The notes under the pieces were generated by a model. The model saw only the letters and a list, made by a program, of their open reading frames with translations, was not told where the DNA came from and ran no database searches. Shown here in pieces: positions 15,996-23,820 of a stretch of 47,354 nt of DNA; the first letter of the stretch is position 1; each line of letters opens with the position of its first letter. A program made the position numbers and the translations under genes. The DNA is from a bacterium (GTDB lineage: Bacteria > Chloroflexota > Chloroflexia > Chloroflexales > Kallotenuaceae), in the NCBI GenBank assembly GCA_016781525.1, contig JADDQE010000103.1, positions 1-47,354 on the forward strand, in the 5' to 3' direction.

Positions 15996-16962
15996 CGGTA
16001 AGCCCTTCCGTATAAAGGTGGCATGCGACTTGTCGCCCATTCGACAGCGTCTCAAGTTCTGGACGAACCGTGGTGCAGACATCCATCCTGTACGGGCAGC
16101 GTGGATGGAAGGCGCAGCCGCTTGGAATGCGCAACAGCGATGGAGCGAGGCCAGGGATACCCTGAAACACGCCTTTGTTTTCTAAGCTGGGCAAGCTGCG
16201 GATGAGAGCTTGGGCGTACGGGTGCTTCGGATCGGTGAACATATCGCGGACGATACTAACCTCGGCCAGCCGGCCCGCATACATCACGGCAACTTTGTCG
16301 ACAAACTGAGCCATCAAGCCCATGTCATGGCCGATCAAAATAACGGCTGCCCCAAGCTGCTCCTGCACCCGATCGATGGTCTCCATGACTTGCCGCTGGG
16401 TTACCACATCCAACGCGCTAGTCGGCTCATCCGCGATAATCACCTTCGGATTGAGCAGGATGCCGATCGCGATACAGACGCGCTGCTTCATACCGCCACT
16501 GAGCTCGTGCGGGTACATTTTGAAGACGCTGCGCTTCAGGTCAACCGACTCGAGCGCTTCCATGCAGCGTTCTTCGATTGTCCGCCTTGAAGCTTCATCG
16601 TCATGCGCTTTGATGGCATCCACCATCTGGCGACCGATGCGCAGAACCGGATTGAGCGAGTTCATCGCACCCTGAGGAATATAGGCAATCTTGCTGAGCC
16701 GAGCTTTCAGCATCTCTTCATCGGAGAGTTTTGTAAGCTCAGTCCCGTCGACGATGACCTGCCCACCTTCGATCCGCCCGGGAGGCTTAATCATGCGCAT
16801 CATGGCCAAAGCCATCGTACTCTTGCCTGAGCCGGACTCTCCGACCAACCCCAGTTTTTCACCGGCGTTGAGGGTCAGACTGACGTCGTCAAGGGCTTTA
16901 GCTCGTCCGGCATCGGTGTAGTACGTCACCAGCAAATTGAGAACTTGAAGAACAGGTTTCAT
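15913..16962 (-). CDS. Oligopeptide/dipeptide-type ABC transporter ATPase (DppD-like)
   Basis: First ATPase of the same importer, 349 residues. Walker A GESGSGKS, Q-loop YIPQGAMNSLNP (a typical DppD signature), LSGGMKQR, Walker B VIIADEPTSALD and the switch His in LIGHDMG are all present. The oligopeptide-ABC C-terminal domain carries CAFHPRCPYRMDVC. The final 28 or so residues (from GLTDAGANG on) have no family match and extend into the next gene, giving an unusually long overlap that suggests the stop codon moved. It begins 9 nt after the upstream permease stop. Confidence 0.9.
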   Translation of the reverse strand: MKPVLQVLNLLVTYYTDAGRAKALDDVSLTLNAGEKLGLVGESGSGKSTMALAMMRMIKPPGRIEGGQVIVDGTELTKLSDEEMLKARLSKIAYIPQGAMNSLNPVLRIGRQMVDAIKAHDDEASRRTIEERCMEALESVDLKRSVFKMYPHELSGGMKQRVCIAIGILLNPKVIIADEPTSALDVVTQRQVMETIDRVQEQLGAAVILIGHDMGLMAQFVDKVAVMYAGRLAEVSIVRDMFTDPKHPYAQALIRSLPSLENKGVFQGIPGLAPSLLRIPSGCAFHPRCPYRMDVCTTVRPELETLSNGRQVACHLYTEGLTDAGANGIQERHQSVYARPAVKDIDNRT

Positions 16963-16971
16963 TGCTTGCTC

Positions 16972-17871
16972 TCACTCTGACCTGCGTACGCGCGGGTTCG
17001 CCAGCTCGTCCAGGCCCATGTTTACCAGCGCAAGTGAACCAAGGATCAGCACCATCGCCACCGCCGGCGTGATCGGCCACCACCACCAGCCGTTGAAAAA
17101 GGCCCCCTGCAACTGGGCACCCCAGATGATGTTGCCAAGCAGCGGCTCTCGTAACGGCCCCAGCCCAACAACCGCAAGATAGAACGAGGCGTACACCGAC
17201 ACGAACACCTGGGTTACAAAGGACGCCGCGATAAACGGCAGCAAATTCGGCAAAATCTCGCCGAATATAATGCCCATGTCGCCGACACCCGAGAGCTTTG
17301 CGACGGAAACGAATTGGCGCTCCTTCATCGAGAGCACCTGCGAACGAATGACGAGCGTTGGCCCCATCCACGCGAGTAACACCACAATGAGCGCCATCGT
17401 GTAAATCGTTACGGATCGTCGATCAATCGAGCCGGCAATGACCACTTGAATCAGAAATATAGGGATCGGCGTCAATATTTGACAGATCCCCTTGACAGTG
17501 GCGTCAAGGATGCCGCCAAAGTAAGCGGAGGTAAAGCCGAGCACGACCCCGATCAGTGTGCCCAGTCCACCGGCAAGCACACCGATTAGCGCCGTTTGCC
17601 ACATTCCGATCACCATCGCCGCGTACAGATTGCGCCCAAAGAAATCCGTCCCGAAGGGATACGTGACACTTGGCGGCTGCTTTGCCCGTACGGCAAGCGG
17701 GTAAGCCTCTTTCGGATTGATCGTCAGCAGGCCGATCACGGTGAATGCCACAAGGAACAGTAAAATGAGCAGGCCCACCGATAAACTCTTGTTGCGGCGC
17801 AAGTAGCGCAGCACAAGTGTCGCTCTGCTAGGCTGCCGGACCTCCGGCTGTGGAAATGCAATAGTTGCCAT
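16972..17871 (-). CDS. ABC transporter permease (DppC-like)
   Basis: Inner permease subunit of the Dpp-type importer, 299 residues, with a first membrane helix at about 33-53 (GLLILLFLVAFTVIGLL), an extracellular segment ending FGTDFFGRNLYAAM, which is characteristic of DppC/OppC, and then five further helices. The cytoplasmic EAA-type loop that docks the ATPase is seen around VAKLSGVGDMGIIFGEILPN. AGGA precedes the ATG by about 10 nt. It lies 15 bp after the DppB-like gene. Confidence 0.9.
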   Translation of the reverse strand: MATIAFPQPEVRQPSRATLVLRYLRRNKSLSVGLLILLFLVAFTVIGLLTINPKEAYPLAVRAKQPPSVTYPFGTDFFGRNLYAAMVIGMWQTALIGVLAGGLGTLIGVVLGFTSAYFGGILDATVKGICQILTPIPIFLIQVVIAGSIDRRSVTIYTMALIVVLLAWMGPTLVIRSQVLSMKERQFVSVAKLSGVGDMGIIFGEILPNLLPFIAASFVTQVFVSVYASFYLAVVGLGPLREPLLGNIIWGAQLQGAFFNGWWWWPITPAVAMVLILGSLALVNMGLDELANPRVRRSE

Positions 17872-17886
17872 GGCTCTGCTTTCCTG

Positions 17887-18882
17887 CTAGTGGCGAATGC
17901 GCGGATCGAGCAACGGGTAAATCAGCTCTACCAAGACCATCAGCGAAGCCACGGTGATGGTAATGAAGAGGACGATGCCATAGATTACCATGAAATCATT
18001 CGCGCGAATGGCATCATTGAGAACAGAGCCAACCCCAGGCAAGCTGAAGATTTGCTCGGCGACAATGGCCGAGGTAAAAACCGTACCGAGCGCCAGCGCA
18101 AATCCGGTTACCTGCGGCAGCAGGGCGTTACGAAGGTAATAGTCCTTGAAAATTGTGTACCCGCTGAGCCCTTTATGCTCGGCAAAATTAACGTAATCTT
18201 CGCCCTGAATCGTGACACCCATCCCACGCATCGATAGCACCCATGCACCCATCGAGCCAAAGATCAAGGATACGGCCGGGAGGATTTGATGCTTGAGCAG
18301 ATCAAGAAACGAGGGCCAATCCCATTGCGGCACCCGGCCAATCGAATATGCCCCGCCGAGAGGCAAGAGCTTTAGCCGAAAACCAATAAAAAATAACAGC
18401 AACACCCCAAGCAGAACAGGCGGCACACCCTGGAGTAGCACAAACGGAGTTGCAAACGCCCGTAGCCAGCCGGGGGACCGCGGCCAGGCAGCTACCGCGC
18501 CAAGTAAATTTCCAATAACAAATGACAGAATCGTGGTAACGAGCAGCAAGCCAATCGTCCAAGGCAACGCTTCCATGATCAGCTCCCACACGGTCTTCGG
18601 ATACTTATGCAGCGATATGCCCAGGTCGAAGCGCGCGATGCTGCCCATGTAGGAGGCGTACTGCTCGAGGAGTGGCCGATCGATCCCGAACTTCGCGCTA
18701 TACGCGGCGATAATGATTTCTAAGTCGGCGGGTGAAAAGCCGCCCGTGCGGGCGAGCTCTGCAAAACGCTCACGGATCGGATTACGTGATGAGAGGCGCG
18801 GGATAAAAAAAGTAATGGTCGACGCAGCCCAGATCACAAGCAAGAGGAAGCCCAGCCGCTGCAGAACTTTTTTGATGCTCAC
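17887..18882 (-). CDS. ABC transporter permease (DppB-like)
   Basis: Permease partner of the DppC-like subunit, 331 residues with six predicted membrane helices. The N-terminal FLLLVIWAASTITFFIPRL and the RFDLGISLHKYPKTVWELI segment match the DppB/OppB family, and the docking loop NFAEHKGLSGYTIFKDYYLRNALLP is clear. It starts with GTG at 18882, with GAGGA 8-9 nt upstream. The gap to the receptor gene upstream is 203 bp and contains a strong palindrome. Confidence 0.9.
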   Translation of the reverse strand: MSIKKVLQRLGFLLLVIWAASTITFFIPRLSSRNPIRERFAELARTGGFSPADLEIIIAAYSAKFGIDRPLLEQYASYMGSIARFDLGISLHKYPKTVWELIMEALPWTIGLLLVTTILSFVIGNLLGAVAAWPRSPGWLRAFATPFVLLQGVPPVLLGVLLLFFIGFRLKLLPLGGAYSIGRVPQWDWPSFLDLLKHQILPAVSLIFGSMGAWVLSMRGMGVTIQGEDYVNFAEHKGLSGYTIFKDYYLRNALLPQVTGFALALGTVFTSAIVAEQIFSLPGVGSVLNDAIRANDFMVIYGIVLFITITVASLMVLVELIYPLLDPRIRH

Positions 18883-19031
18883 GTTGGTAGATCCTCAGTA
18901 GGTATAAAGAGAGGGGAGGCTGATCGGGTCTTCGACATCGGATGCGGTGCGAACATGGAACCGCGTCGTGGACGGTTGTCCTTTGGCAATGTCGAAGCCC
19001 CGCAGCCCGGGTCAACGCGGGGAGCGATGGA

Positions 19032-19056
19032 TGCATGCCCCAAATTGGGGCATGCA
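19032..19056 (-). terminator. 25-bp perfect palindrome between receptor and permease genes
   Basis: TGCATGCCCCAA-A-TTGGGGCATGCA: 12-bp arms around one base, 30 nt after the binding-protein stop. A second inverted repeat, CCCCGC...GCGGGG, follows at about 18998-19022. As no T-run follows, I read it as an attenuator or RNA-stabilising element that keeps receptor mRNA above permease mRNA, a common arrangement in ABC importer operons. Confidence 0.55.
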
Positions 19057-19085
19057 CCCTTTACGGCTGCACAGCGCTACAATAG

Positions 19086-20966
19086 CTACTGCGCGGGCTT
19101 CAGGTTAGTGACAACCAACAAGCCGGTATGCGCCCAGAACGCGCCGTTCGTGCCCAGCGCGACGTTCTCTTGAGTTGGCCAGTTCGTCCAGTAGGTCTGG
19201 TTGTACGGAATACGATGGAGCCACTGGATCACGGGGATGTCGATCTGGTCGCGCCAGTAAATCTCCAATGCCTTCACCGCGTTCTCTTGGAATGTCGGAT
19301 CATCCTCGGAGAGCGGCGCCATCGCGTCGAGGAGCTTGTCGTACTCCGGATTGGCGTAGCGCGAGAAGCGGTTGTTGCCAGCGGTTGTACCGACCGAAGC
19401 GCTGTGCCGGCTATGGTACAGCTCGAGCGCGGCATAGGGGTCTTTCAAACTTGCGCCGTGGCCGAACATGTACAGTCCCGGATTACCCTCGGCCATGTTC
19501 TGGTAGGCGGACGGGCTGAAGTCGATAGCGGCGTCAAAGCCCGCTTGCCGCAACATTTCCACCAGTACCGGGACGATATCGCTGTGAATGCCCTCAAAGC
19601 CGCTGATCGTGGCATTTACGGTCTGACCGTCCTTCTCCCACAGGTCATCACCATTCTTGGTGAAGCCGGCCTCTTGCATAAGCCGCGCGCTTTCCTCAAT
19701 GTCGTGCTTGCTCGGCTGATACTTCTCCACTAGGGCCTGTACCTCCGGCTTGTCGACAAATTCCTGCAAGCCGGGATACAGCGGGAATGGGTAGATCGTA
19801 GAAATGTTGGCGCCCTCGTAGATTATCTCGTCGATCTTGTCGCGATCGACCGCCAGGCTGATAGCCCGCCGGACCGGGACCTGGTTGTACGGCTCGATCT
19901 GGGTGTTGACCCACAGCGAGTTCGGCCACCAGTCAAGGTACCCGTAGGGGGCTTCATTGCCGGTATGCGTCGTGACCTTAGGATTTTGGCTGATGATGTT
20001 GCCGATCACCGCGCTGCGCATGTCGAGGGCAGAGTCCATCTCGTTGTTGACAATTCGTTGGGCAACAGTGTCCATGGACTGCCCGGCGATGTTGACAACA
20101 ATGATCCGCTCGGCGGCCGGCTGCTCCATGACACCCGCCTTAACGGCCCACCAATCGGGGCGCAGGTCGAAGATCTTCTGGTTCTTGTCCCAGCTGACGA
20201 GGTTATAAGGACCCGAGTGCGGAATCTCAACGCCGCCGGCGTAGGCATTCACGTCTTCCTGCTTCTCAAGCGCATGGGCTGGGACGATTGGGATACCGGT
20301 ATCAAACTTCAACGTCAGGACTTCGAACTTAAAGCGCGGGGCTGGCATCTTGAAGGTTACATCAATGGTCTGCTCATCGACCGCCTTGACGTCTTTGACA
20401 AACTGCTCAAACTGCGCGTGATAGGGCAGCTTTTCGTTGTTCATCTGTCCTTGGAAGGTAAACACGACGTCCTTCGAAGTGACCGGCGTGCCGTCGCTCC
20501 AAGCGGCTCCCTCGCGAAGCTTGATCTGGAGCGCAGTAAAGTCGTCCTTGGTGTATTCCATGCTCTCGGCTAGCCACGGAATCTCCTTGTCCGAGAAGAT
20601 GCCGAAGTAGGAGAGCGGCTCCCACATGAAGGCGTTGCCTTCTTGATGGGTGTAGCCTGGAATGGCCCACGGATTGGTCACACCAATCGGCGACGTAATG
20701 CCCCACCCAAGGACGAGCGTCCGGTCGCGGGGAACATCTTTGAGTGGTCCTGCGGATATGGGCTGTGGCTCGGGAGAGGCCGAGGCTGATGCGTCGCCCT
20801 CGGCGGCCGCACTGGCCTCCGGTGATTCGTTAGCCGCAGTATTAGCCGCGGCCGATTGGCTGGCCTGTCCGGCCTGGGGATTTGCGGGAGCTGCGGGAGC
20901 ACCGCCGCACGCCGCGAGTACCAAGGCTGTGATCATGAACAGGGTGAGGGACTTAAACCTAGCCAT
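19086..20966 (-). CDS. Extracellular solute-binding lipoprotein, family 5 (Dpp/Opp-type)
   Basis: Receptor of the importer, anchored to the membrane by a lipid. The N-terminus has a lipoprotein signal with lipobox LAAC (Cys20), then a low-complexity linker rich in Ala, Ser, Pro and Glu to about residue 75. The body is a family 5 binding protein: LVLGWGITSP, ITSKDVVFTF-like TSKDVVFTFQG, the central NTQIEPYNQVPVRRAISLAVDRDKI and a late WRDQIDIPVIQWLHRIPYN. The total of 626 residues fits the family. ATG 20966 has AAGGAG 10 nt upstream. It is the first gene of the minus-strand block, directly under the divergent promoter at 21096-21124. Family 5 receptors bind peptides but also oligosaccharides and glycosides; context favours a carbohydrate. 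Confidence 0.9.
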   Translation of the reverse strand: MARFKSLTLFMITALVLAACGGAPAAPANPQAGQASQSAAANTAANESPEASAAAEGDASASASPEPQPISAGPLKDVPRDRTLVLGWGITSPIGVTNPWAIPGYTHQEGNAFMWEPLSYFGIFSDKEIPWLAESMEYTKDDFTALQIKLREGAAWSDGTPVTSKDVVFTFQGQMNNEKLPYHAQFEQFVKDVKAVDEQTIDVTFKMPAPRFKFEVLTLKFDTGIPIVPAHALEKQEDVNAYAGGVEIPHSGPYNLVSWDKNQKIFDLRPDWWAVKAGVMEQPAAERIIVVNIAGQSMDTVAQRIVNNEMDSALDMRSAVIGNIISQNPKVTTHTGNEAPYGYLDWWPNSLWVNTQIEPYNQVPVRRAISLAVDRDKIDEIIYEGANISTIYPFPLYPGLQEFVDKPEVQALVEKYQPSKHDIEESARLMQEAGFTKNGDDLWEKDGQTVNATISGFEGIHSDIVPVLVEMLRQAGFDAAIDFSPSAYQNMAEGNPGLYMFGHGASLKDPYAALELYHSRHSASVGTTAGNNRFSRYANPEYDKLLDAMAPLSEDDPTFQENAVKALEIYWRDQIDIPVIQWLHRIPYNQTYWTNWPTQENVALGTNGAFWAHTGLLVVTNLKPAQ

Positions 20967-21095
20967 GGATTAAGGTCTCCTTCGTTGGAGGAAATAACCG
21001 GCTTCATCGCGGACGGAGCAGACAGATCTAATGAGTGTGCGAGACAGGGCACCTCCTGGCTGACGGATAATGATCTGACTTGTGGGGATTGCACA

Positions 21096-21124
21096 ATGAT
21101 ACTTGACCTTTTTTTACATGTCAA
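21096..21124 (-). promoter_or_regulatory. Promoter of the minus-strand importer/sugar-acid block
   Basis: On the minus strand: -35 TTGACA (21124-21119), a 17-base spacer, -10 TATCAT (21101-21096). The -35 box matches the sigma70 consensus exactly. Predicted start near 21089, giving a leader of about 120 nt before the receptor ATG. It overlaps the plus-strand promoter almost completely. Confidence 0.7.
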
Positions 21125-21128
21125 GTAT
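21099..21128. promoter_or_regulatory. Candidate operator: 9-bp inverted repeat spanning both divergent promoters
   Basis: ATACTTGAC, 12 bases (mostly T), GTCAAGTAT: perfect arms. Each arm contains the -35 box of one promoter and the -10 region of the other, so one bound dimer could cover both. No regulator gene is in the window to pair with it. Confidence 0.6.
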
Positions 21129-21131
21129 AGT
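21103..21131 (+). promoter_or_regulatory. Promoter of the plus-strand dehydrogenase/catabolic arm
   Basis: -35 TTGACC (21103-21108), 17-base spacer, -10 TATAGT (21126-21131). Predicted start near 21138, so the leader before the sugar dehydrogenase ATG is about 190 nt. Confidence 0.7.
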
Positions 21132-21147
21132 GCGGAAACTTCTCAGC

Positions 21148-21164
21148 AAGACATCATATGTCTT
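21148..21164. repeat. Small palindrome at the start of the plus-strand leader
   Basis: AAGACAT-CAT-ATGTCTT, perfect 7-bp arms, beginning about 10 bases after the predicted plus-strand transcription start. Position fits a second operator or a short 5' hairpin; it may also be chance. Confidence 0.35.
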
Positions 21165-21325
21165 AGGACAACCGAGCCGATTTTTTGGGCGATATCCTAA
21201 TATTGTATGTGAGTGGGGCACCTAACCCAGGTTCCAGTTCGCTCATTAACTTTAGAAGTTCCGACCAGGCGTCCTAATAAACCCACATCGATCGCCGAAG
21301 TGATCAGCATATTGCCGGGGTTACC

Positions 21326-22792
21326 ATGCAGAAACAGCGCCGCCCTCGTGTCCTCCGTCGTCCAACCGCGCGCCCCCTTGCCAGCTTGATCATTGCCACA
21401 ACCTTTCTTGCTGCGTGCCAGACAAACGTTATGTCTCCAAGTACGGTCTCCGTGCAGCCTAGCGTCGCGCCGAAGATCGAACGGCAACCAATCGCAGGCG
21501 GGCCCGTGCTACTTTCGAACGAGCTGGACCTTCGGCGGGTCGTTGGAGTACAGGGTGCGCCGGTTGGCTTGGCGCTCCACCCCGTGACGAAAGAGCTGTA
21601 CGTGCTCCAGCCGGAATCGGGCTTGCTGCGGGTCAGCACGGCTGGGCCTCCCAATACCTCCACGCTTGCGTCAGTCGCCGAGATCAGCGAGGGTGGCGTT
21701 CCTGCAGGGATGGCCTTTGGGGCAGACGGCGCCTTATTTGTTGTTTCAAACCGCAAGATCGGCAATAATCAAACGCAAGCAATTATTCGTCGGAGCGTCG
21801 GCGCACTTGCCAAGGGAGTTGGCTGGCAAACGCTGGCCACGACCGAGCCTTATCCGCTGAGCGGCACCTATTTCGATCACTTGTTCAACGGCATTGTGGT
21901 CGACCCAGAGGGTAGTTGGGTTTACGTCAACAGCGGATCGCGCACCGACCATGGCGAGGTACAAACCAACAAGGGGGCATTCCCGGATACGCGTGAGGTG
22001 CCGCTCACGGCCAAAATCTTGCGCCTGCCGGCAACAGCGGTTGACCTGGTTGTGCCTAATGACGAAGCGGCACTCCTAGCTCAAGGGCTCGTCTTCGCGA
22101 GTGGCACACGCAATGCGTACGACCTGGAATTCGCGCCGAATGGCGACCTCTTTGCGATCGACAACGGCCCCGACGCGGATTATCCGGATGAGCTTAATTG
22201 GATTCGCGAGGGCGAGCACTACGGGTTTCCGTGGAAATTCGGCAACAGCGATAACCCGCAGCAGTTCGCCGACTACGACAGCAGCAAGGATGTATATCTG
22301 CATCCGGACTTTTCGGCAGCCAAAACGGGAACGTATCGCGCGGATCCAGGCTTTCCAAAGCCAGTTGCTGATTTTACGCCACCCATCGTCAATCGTGGGC
22401 CTGATGCCACGCAGTATCGTGGAGCGGATGGGAAGCAGCATGATGCTTATCGCGAAGGCATACCGCTTCACACATTTACGCCGCATCGATCGCCTTTAGG
22501 GTTAGTGTTTGCGGCCGACGACAAGCTGCCGCAGGGGTGGCAGGGCGGTGATGCAACGCTCAAGGCTTTTGTGCTCAGCTGGGGCTCGGCAGGTGGCACA
22601 CTGACCGATACCGGGCAAGATTTGCTGTACTTACAACTCCACAAGCGTGGAGAGACGTACGAGGCCATAACAACCCAGATTGCCCGCAATTTCAAGAATC
22701 CGATCAGTGCCGTGCTCGCCGAGAACCGCCTCTATGTCCTTGAGTATGGATCGGGCGGCACAATCTGGGAAATATCCTTTAAACGAGAGTAA
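21326..22792 (+). CDS. PQQ-type sugar (sorbosone/glucose) dehydrogenase lipoprotein
   Basis: Surface lipoprotein of 488 residues with a beta-propeller of the soluble glucose/L-sorbosone dehydrogenase family, which uses pyrroloquinoline quinone to oxidise sugars to lactones outside the cell. The signal peptide ends in a lipobox FLAAC (Cys31). Family motifs include GAPVGLALHPVTKELYV, a FDHLFNGIVVDPEG segment, SGTRNAYDLEFAPNGDLFAIDNGPD and the Ca/PQQ-region PDELNWIREGEHYGFPW, followed by a late SPLGLVF and VLSWGS. The start is ATG 21326, with a weak GGGG 5 nt upstream. It is first in the plus arm. No PQQ synthesis genes are in view, and some family members lack PQQ, so cofactor use is inferred. 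Confidence 0.82.
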   Translation: MQKQRRPRVLRRPTARPLASLIIATTFLAACQTNVMSPSTVSVQPSVAPKIERQPIAGGPVLLSNELDLRRVVGVQGAPVGLALHPVTKELYVLQPESGLLRVSTAGPPNTSTLASVAEISEGGVPAGMAFGADGALFVVSNRKIGNNQTQAIIRRSVGALAKGVGWQTLATTEPYPLSGTYFDHLFNGIVVDPEGSWVYVNSGSRTDHGEVQTNKGAFPDTREVPLTAKILRLPATAVDLVVPNDEAALLAQGLVFASGTRNAYDLEFAPNGDLFAIDNGPDADYPDELNWIREGEHYGFPWKFGNSDNPQQFADYDSSKDVYLHPDFSAAKTGTYRADPGFPKPVADFTPPIVNRGPDATQYRGADGKQHDAYREGIPLHTFTPHRSPLGLVFAADDKLPQGWQGGDATLKAFVLSWGSAGGTLTDTGQDLLYLQLHKRGETYEAITTQIARNFKNPISAVLAENRLYVLEYGSGGTIWEISFKRE

Positions 22793-22968
22793 CACAATGC
22801 TCTTCTAGCAGCAGGAAAGCCTCTTTCTGGAACAAGTTAAAAGAAACGGAACGGCCCATCAGGCCGAGGCGCCATCAGCGACGGTCCTGCCCGGAGATGT
22901 GGAGCGGTCGGTGTACGCGGTGCGTCTTGGCCTGCGCTCAGTCGCCTCCTTGATGTTCAGAGGGTTTT
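22793..22968 (+). other. 176-bp gap after the sugar dehydrogenase gene
   Basis: No gene and no convincing terminator or promoter found. An imperfect copy of the CTGTCAGCGACAG motif (CCATCAGCGACGG) occurs near 22872-22884, too degenerate to call. The downstream SDR may be read through from the divergent promoter. Confidence 0.3.
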
Positions 22969-23820
22969 ATGCGCATTGCAGTTACTGGTGGAAGGGGTGA
23001 ACTTGGCCGCGTTCTGGTCGCATATCTGCTTGAACAAGGCCACTCCGTCGTCAGCATCGATCGTACCTTGCCGTCCATGCCCACACCACGGCCGCCTCAA
23101 GCGCCGCAATACCTGGTCGCCGATATGTGTAACTTTGGTGAATTCGTTGGCAGCATTCGTGGCTGTGACGCGCTGATTCATCTAGCTGCACATCGTTCGC
23201 CGCTGCATGGCCCCGACACCGTGGTGTACACGGACAACACCACCAGCAGCTACAACGCGTTGAGCGCTGCCGCAACCTTGGGCATTCAGCGCGTCTGCCT
23301 GGCTTCATCAATTAACGCGATCGGAGGGGCGTTTAGCCGGGCGCCGCGCTACGATTACTTTCCCGTGGACGAGCAGCACCCGAGCTACGCTGAAGATCCG
23401 TACAGCTTGTCCAAATGGGTACTGGAGCAACAGGCCGAGGCCTTTGCACGCCGCTATGAGGGGATGACCATCGCTAGCCTGCGCTTTCATGGCTTGGTGG
23501 AGGGACACCGGCGTGCAACCGAAGTAGGCGGTCGGGCCGGGCTGATAGCGATCCGGCACTTATGGGCCTATACCTTGTTGAGCGAGGCGTGTCGTGCCTG
23601 CTTGCTCTCATTGACGGCCGATTTTGTTGGACACGAAGTGTTCTACATCGTCGCCCCGAGCACGGTCATGGCAGAGCCTTCACTTGAGCTTGCCCAGCGC
23701 TATTACCCCGATACGGAGATCCGCGGCGACCTGAGTGATCGTCGCGGTTTCTTTGATTGCAGCAAAGCCGAGCGGATCCTCGGCTGGATCCATGAGGATG
23801 ATCGCCATGCGCATTCGTGA
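22969..23820 (+). CDS. NAD-dependent epimerase/dehydratase-family SDR, second uronate-dehydrogenase-like copy
   Basis: Extended SDR of 283 residues, paralogous to the one at 11676-12506. Nucleotide-binding TGGRGELGR, Asp in SIDR, Ser at 113-114 (LASSINA) and Y145-x3-K149 (YSLSK) are intact. Proposed role is NAD-dependent oxidation of a uronic acid or sugar at C1 to its lactone, which the lactonase two genes downstream could open. AGAGGG lies 4-5 nt upstream of the ATG. Its end overlaps the next gene by 14 bp. The two copies differ most around residues 75-90 and 160-185, the likely substrate-facing parts, so they may prefer different sugars. Confidence 0.83.
   Translation: MRIAVTGGRGELGRVLVAYLLEQGHSVVSIDRTLPSMPTPRPPQAPQYLVADMCNFGEFVGSIRGCDALIHLAAHRSPLHGPDTVVYTDNTTSSYNALSAAATLGIQRVCLASSINAIGGAFSRAPRYDYFPVDEQHPSYAEDPYSLSKWVLEQQAEAFARRYEGMTIASLRFHGLVEGHRRATEVGGRAGLIAIRHLWAYTLLSEACRACLLSLTADFVGHEVFYIVAPSTVMAEPSLELAQRYYPDTEIRGDLSDRRGFFDCSKAERILGWIHEDDRHAHS

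Noticed and set aside
22976-23176. Overlapping alternative frame inside the SDR gene
   Set aside because: It is a shadow of the SDR, which has full motifs and a good ribosome-binding site.
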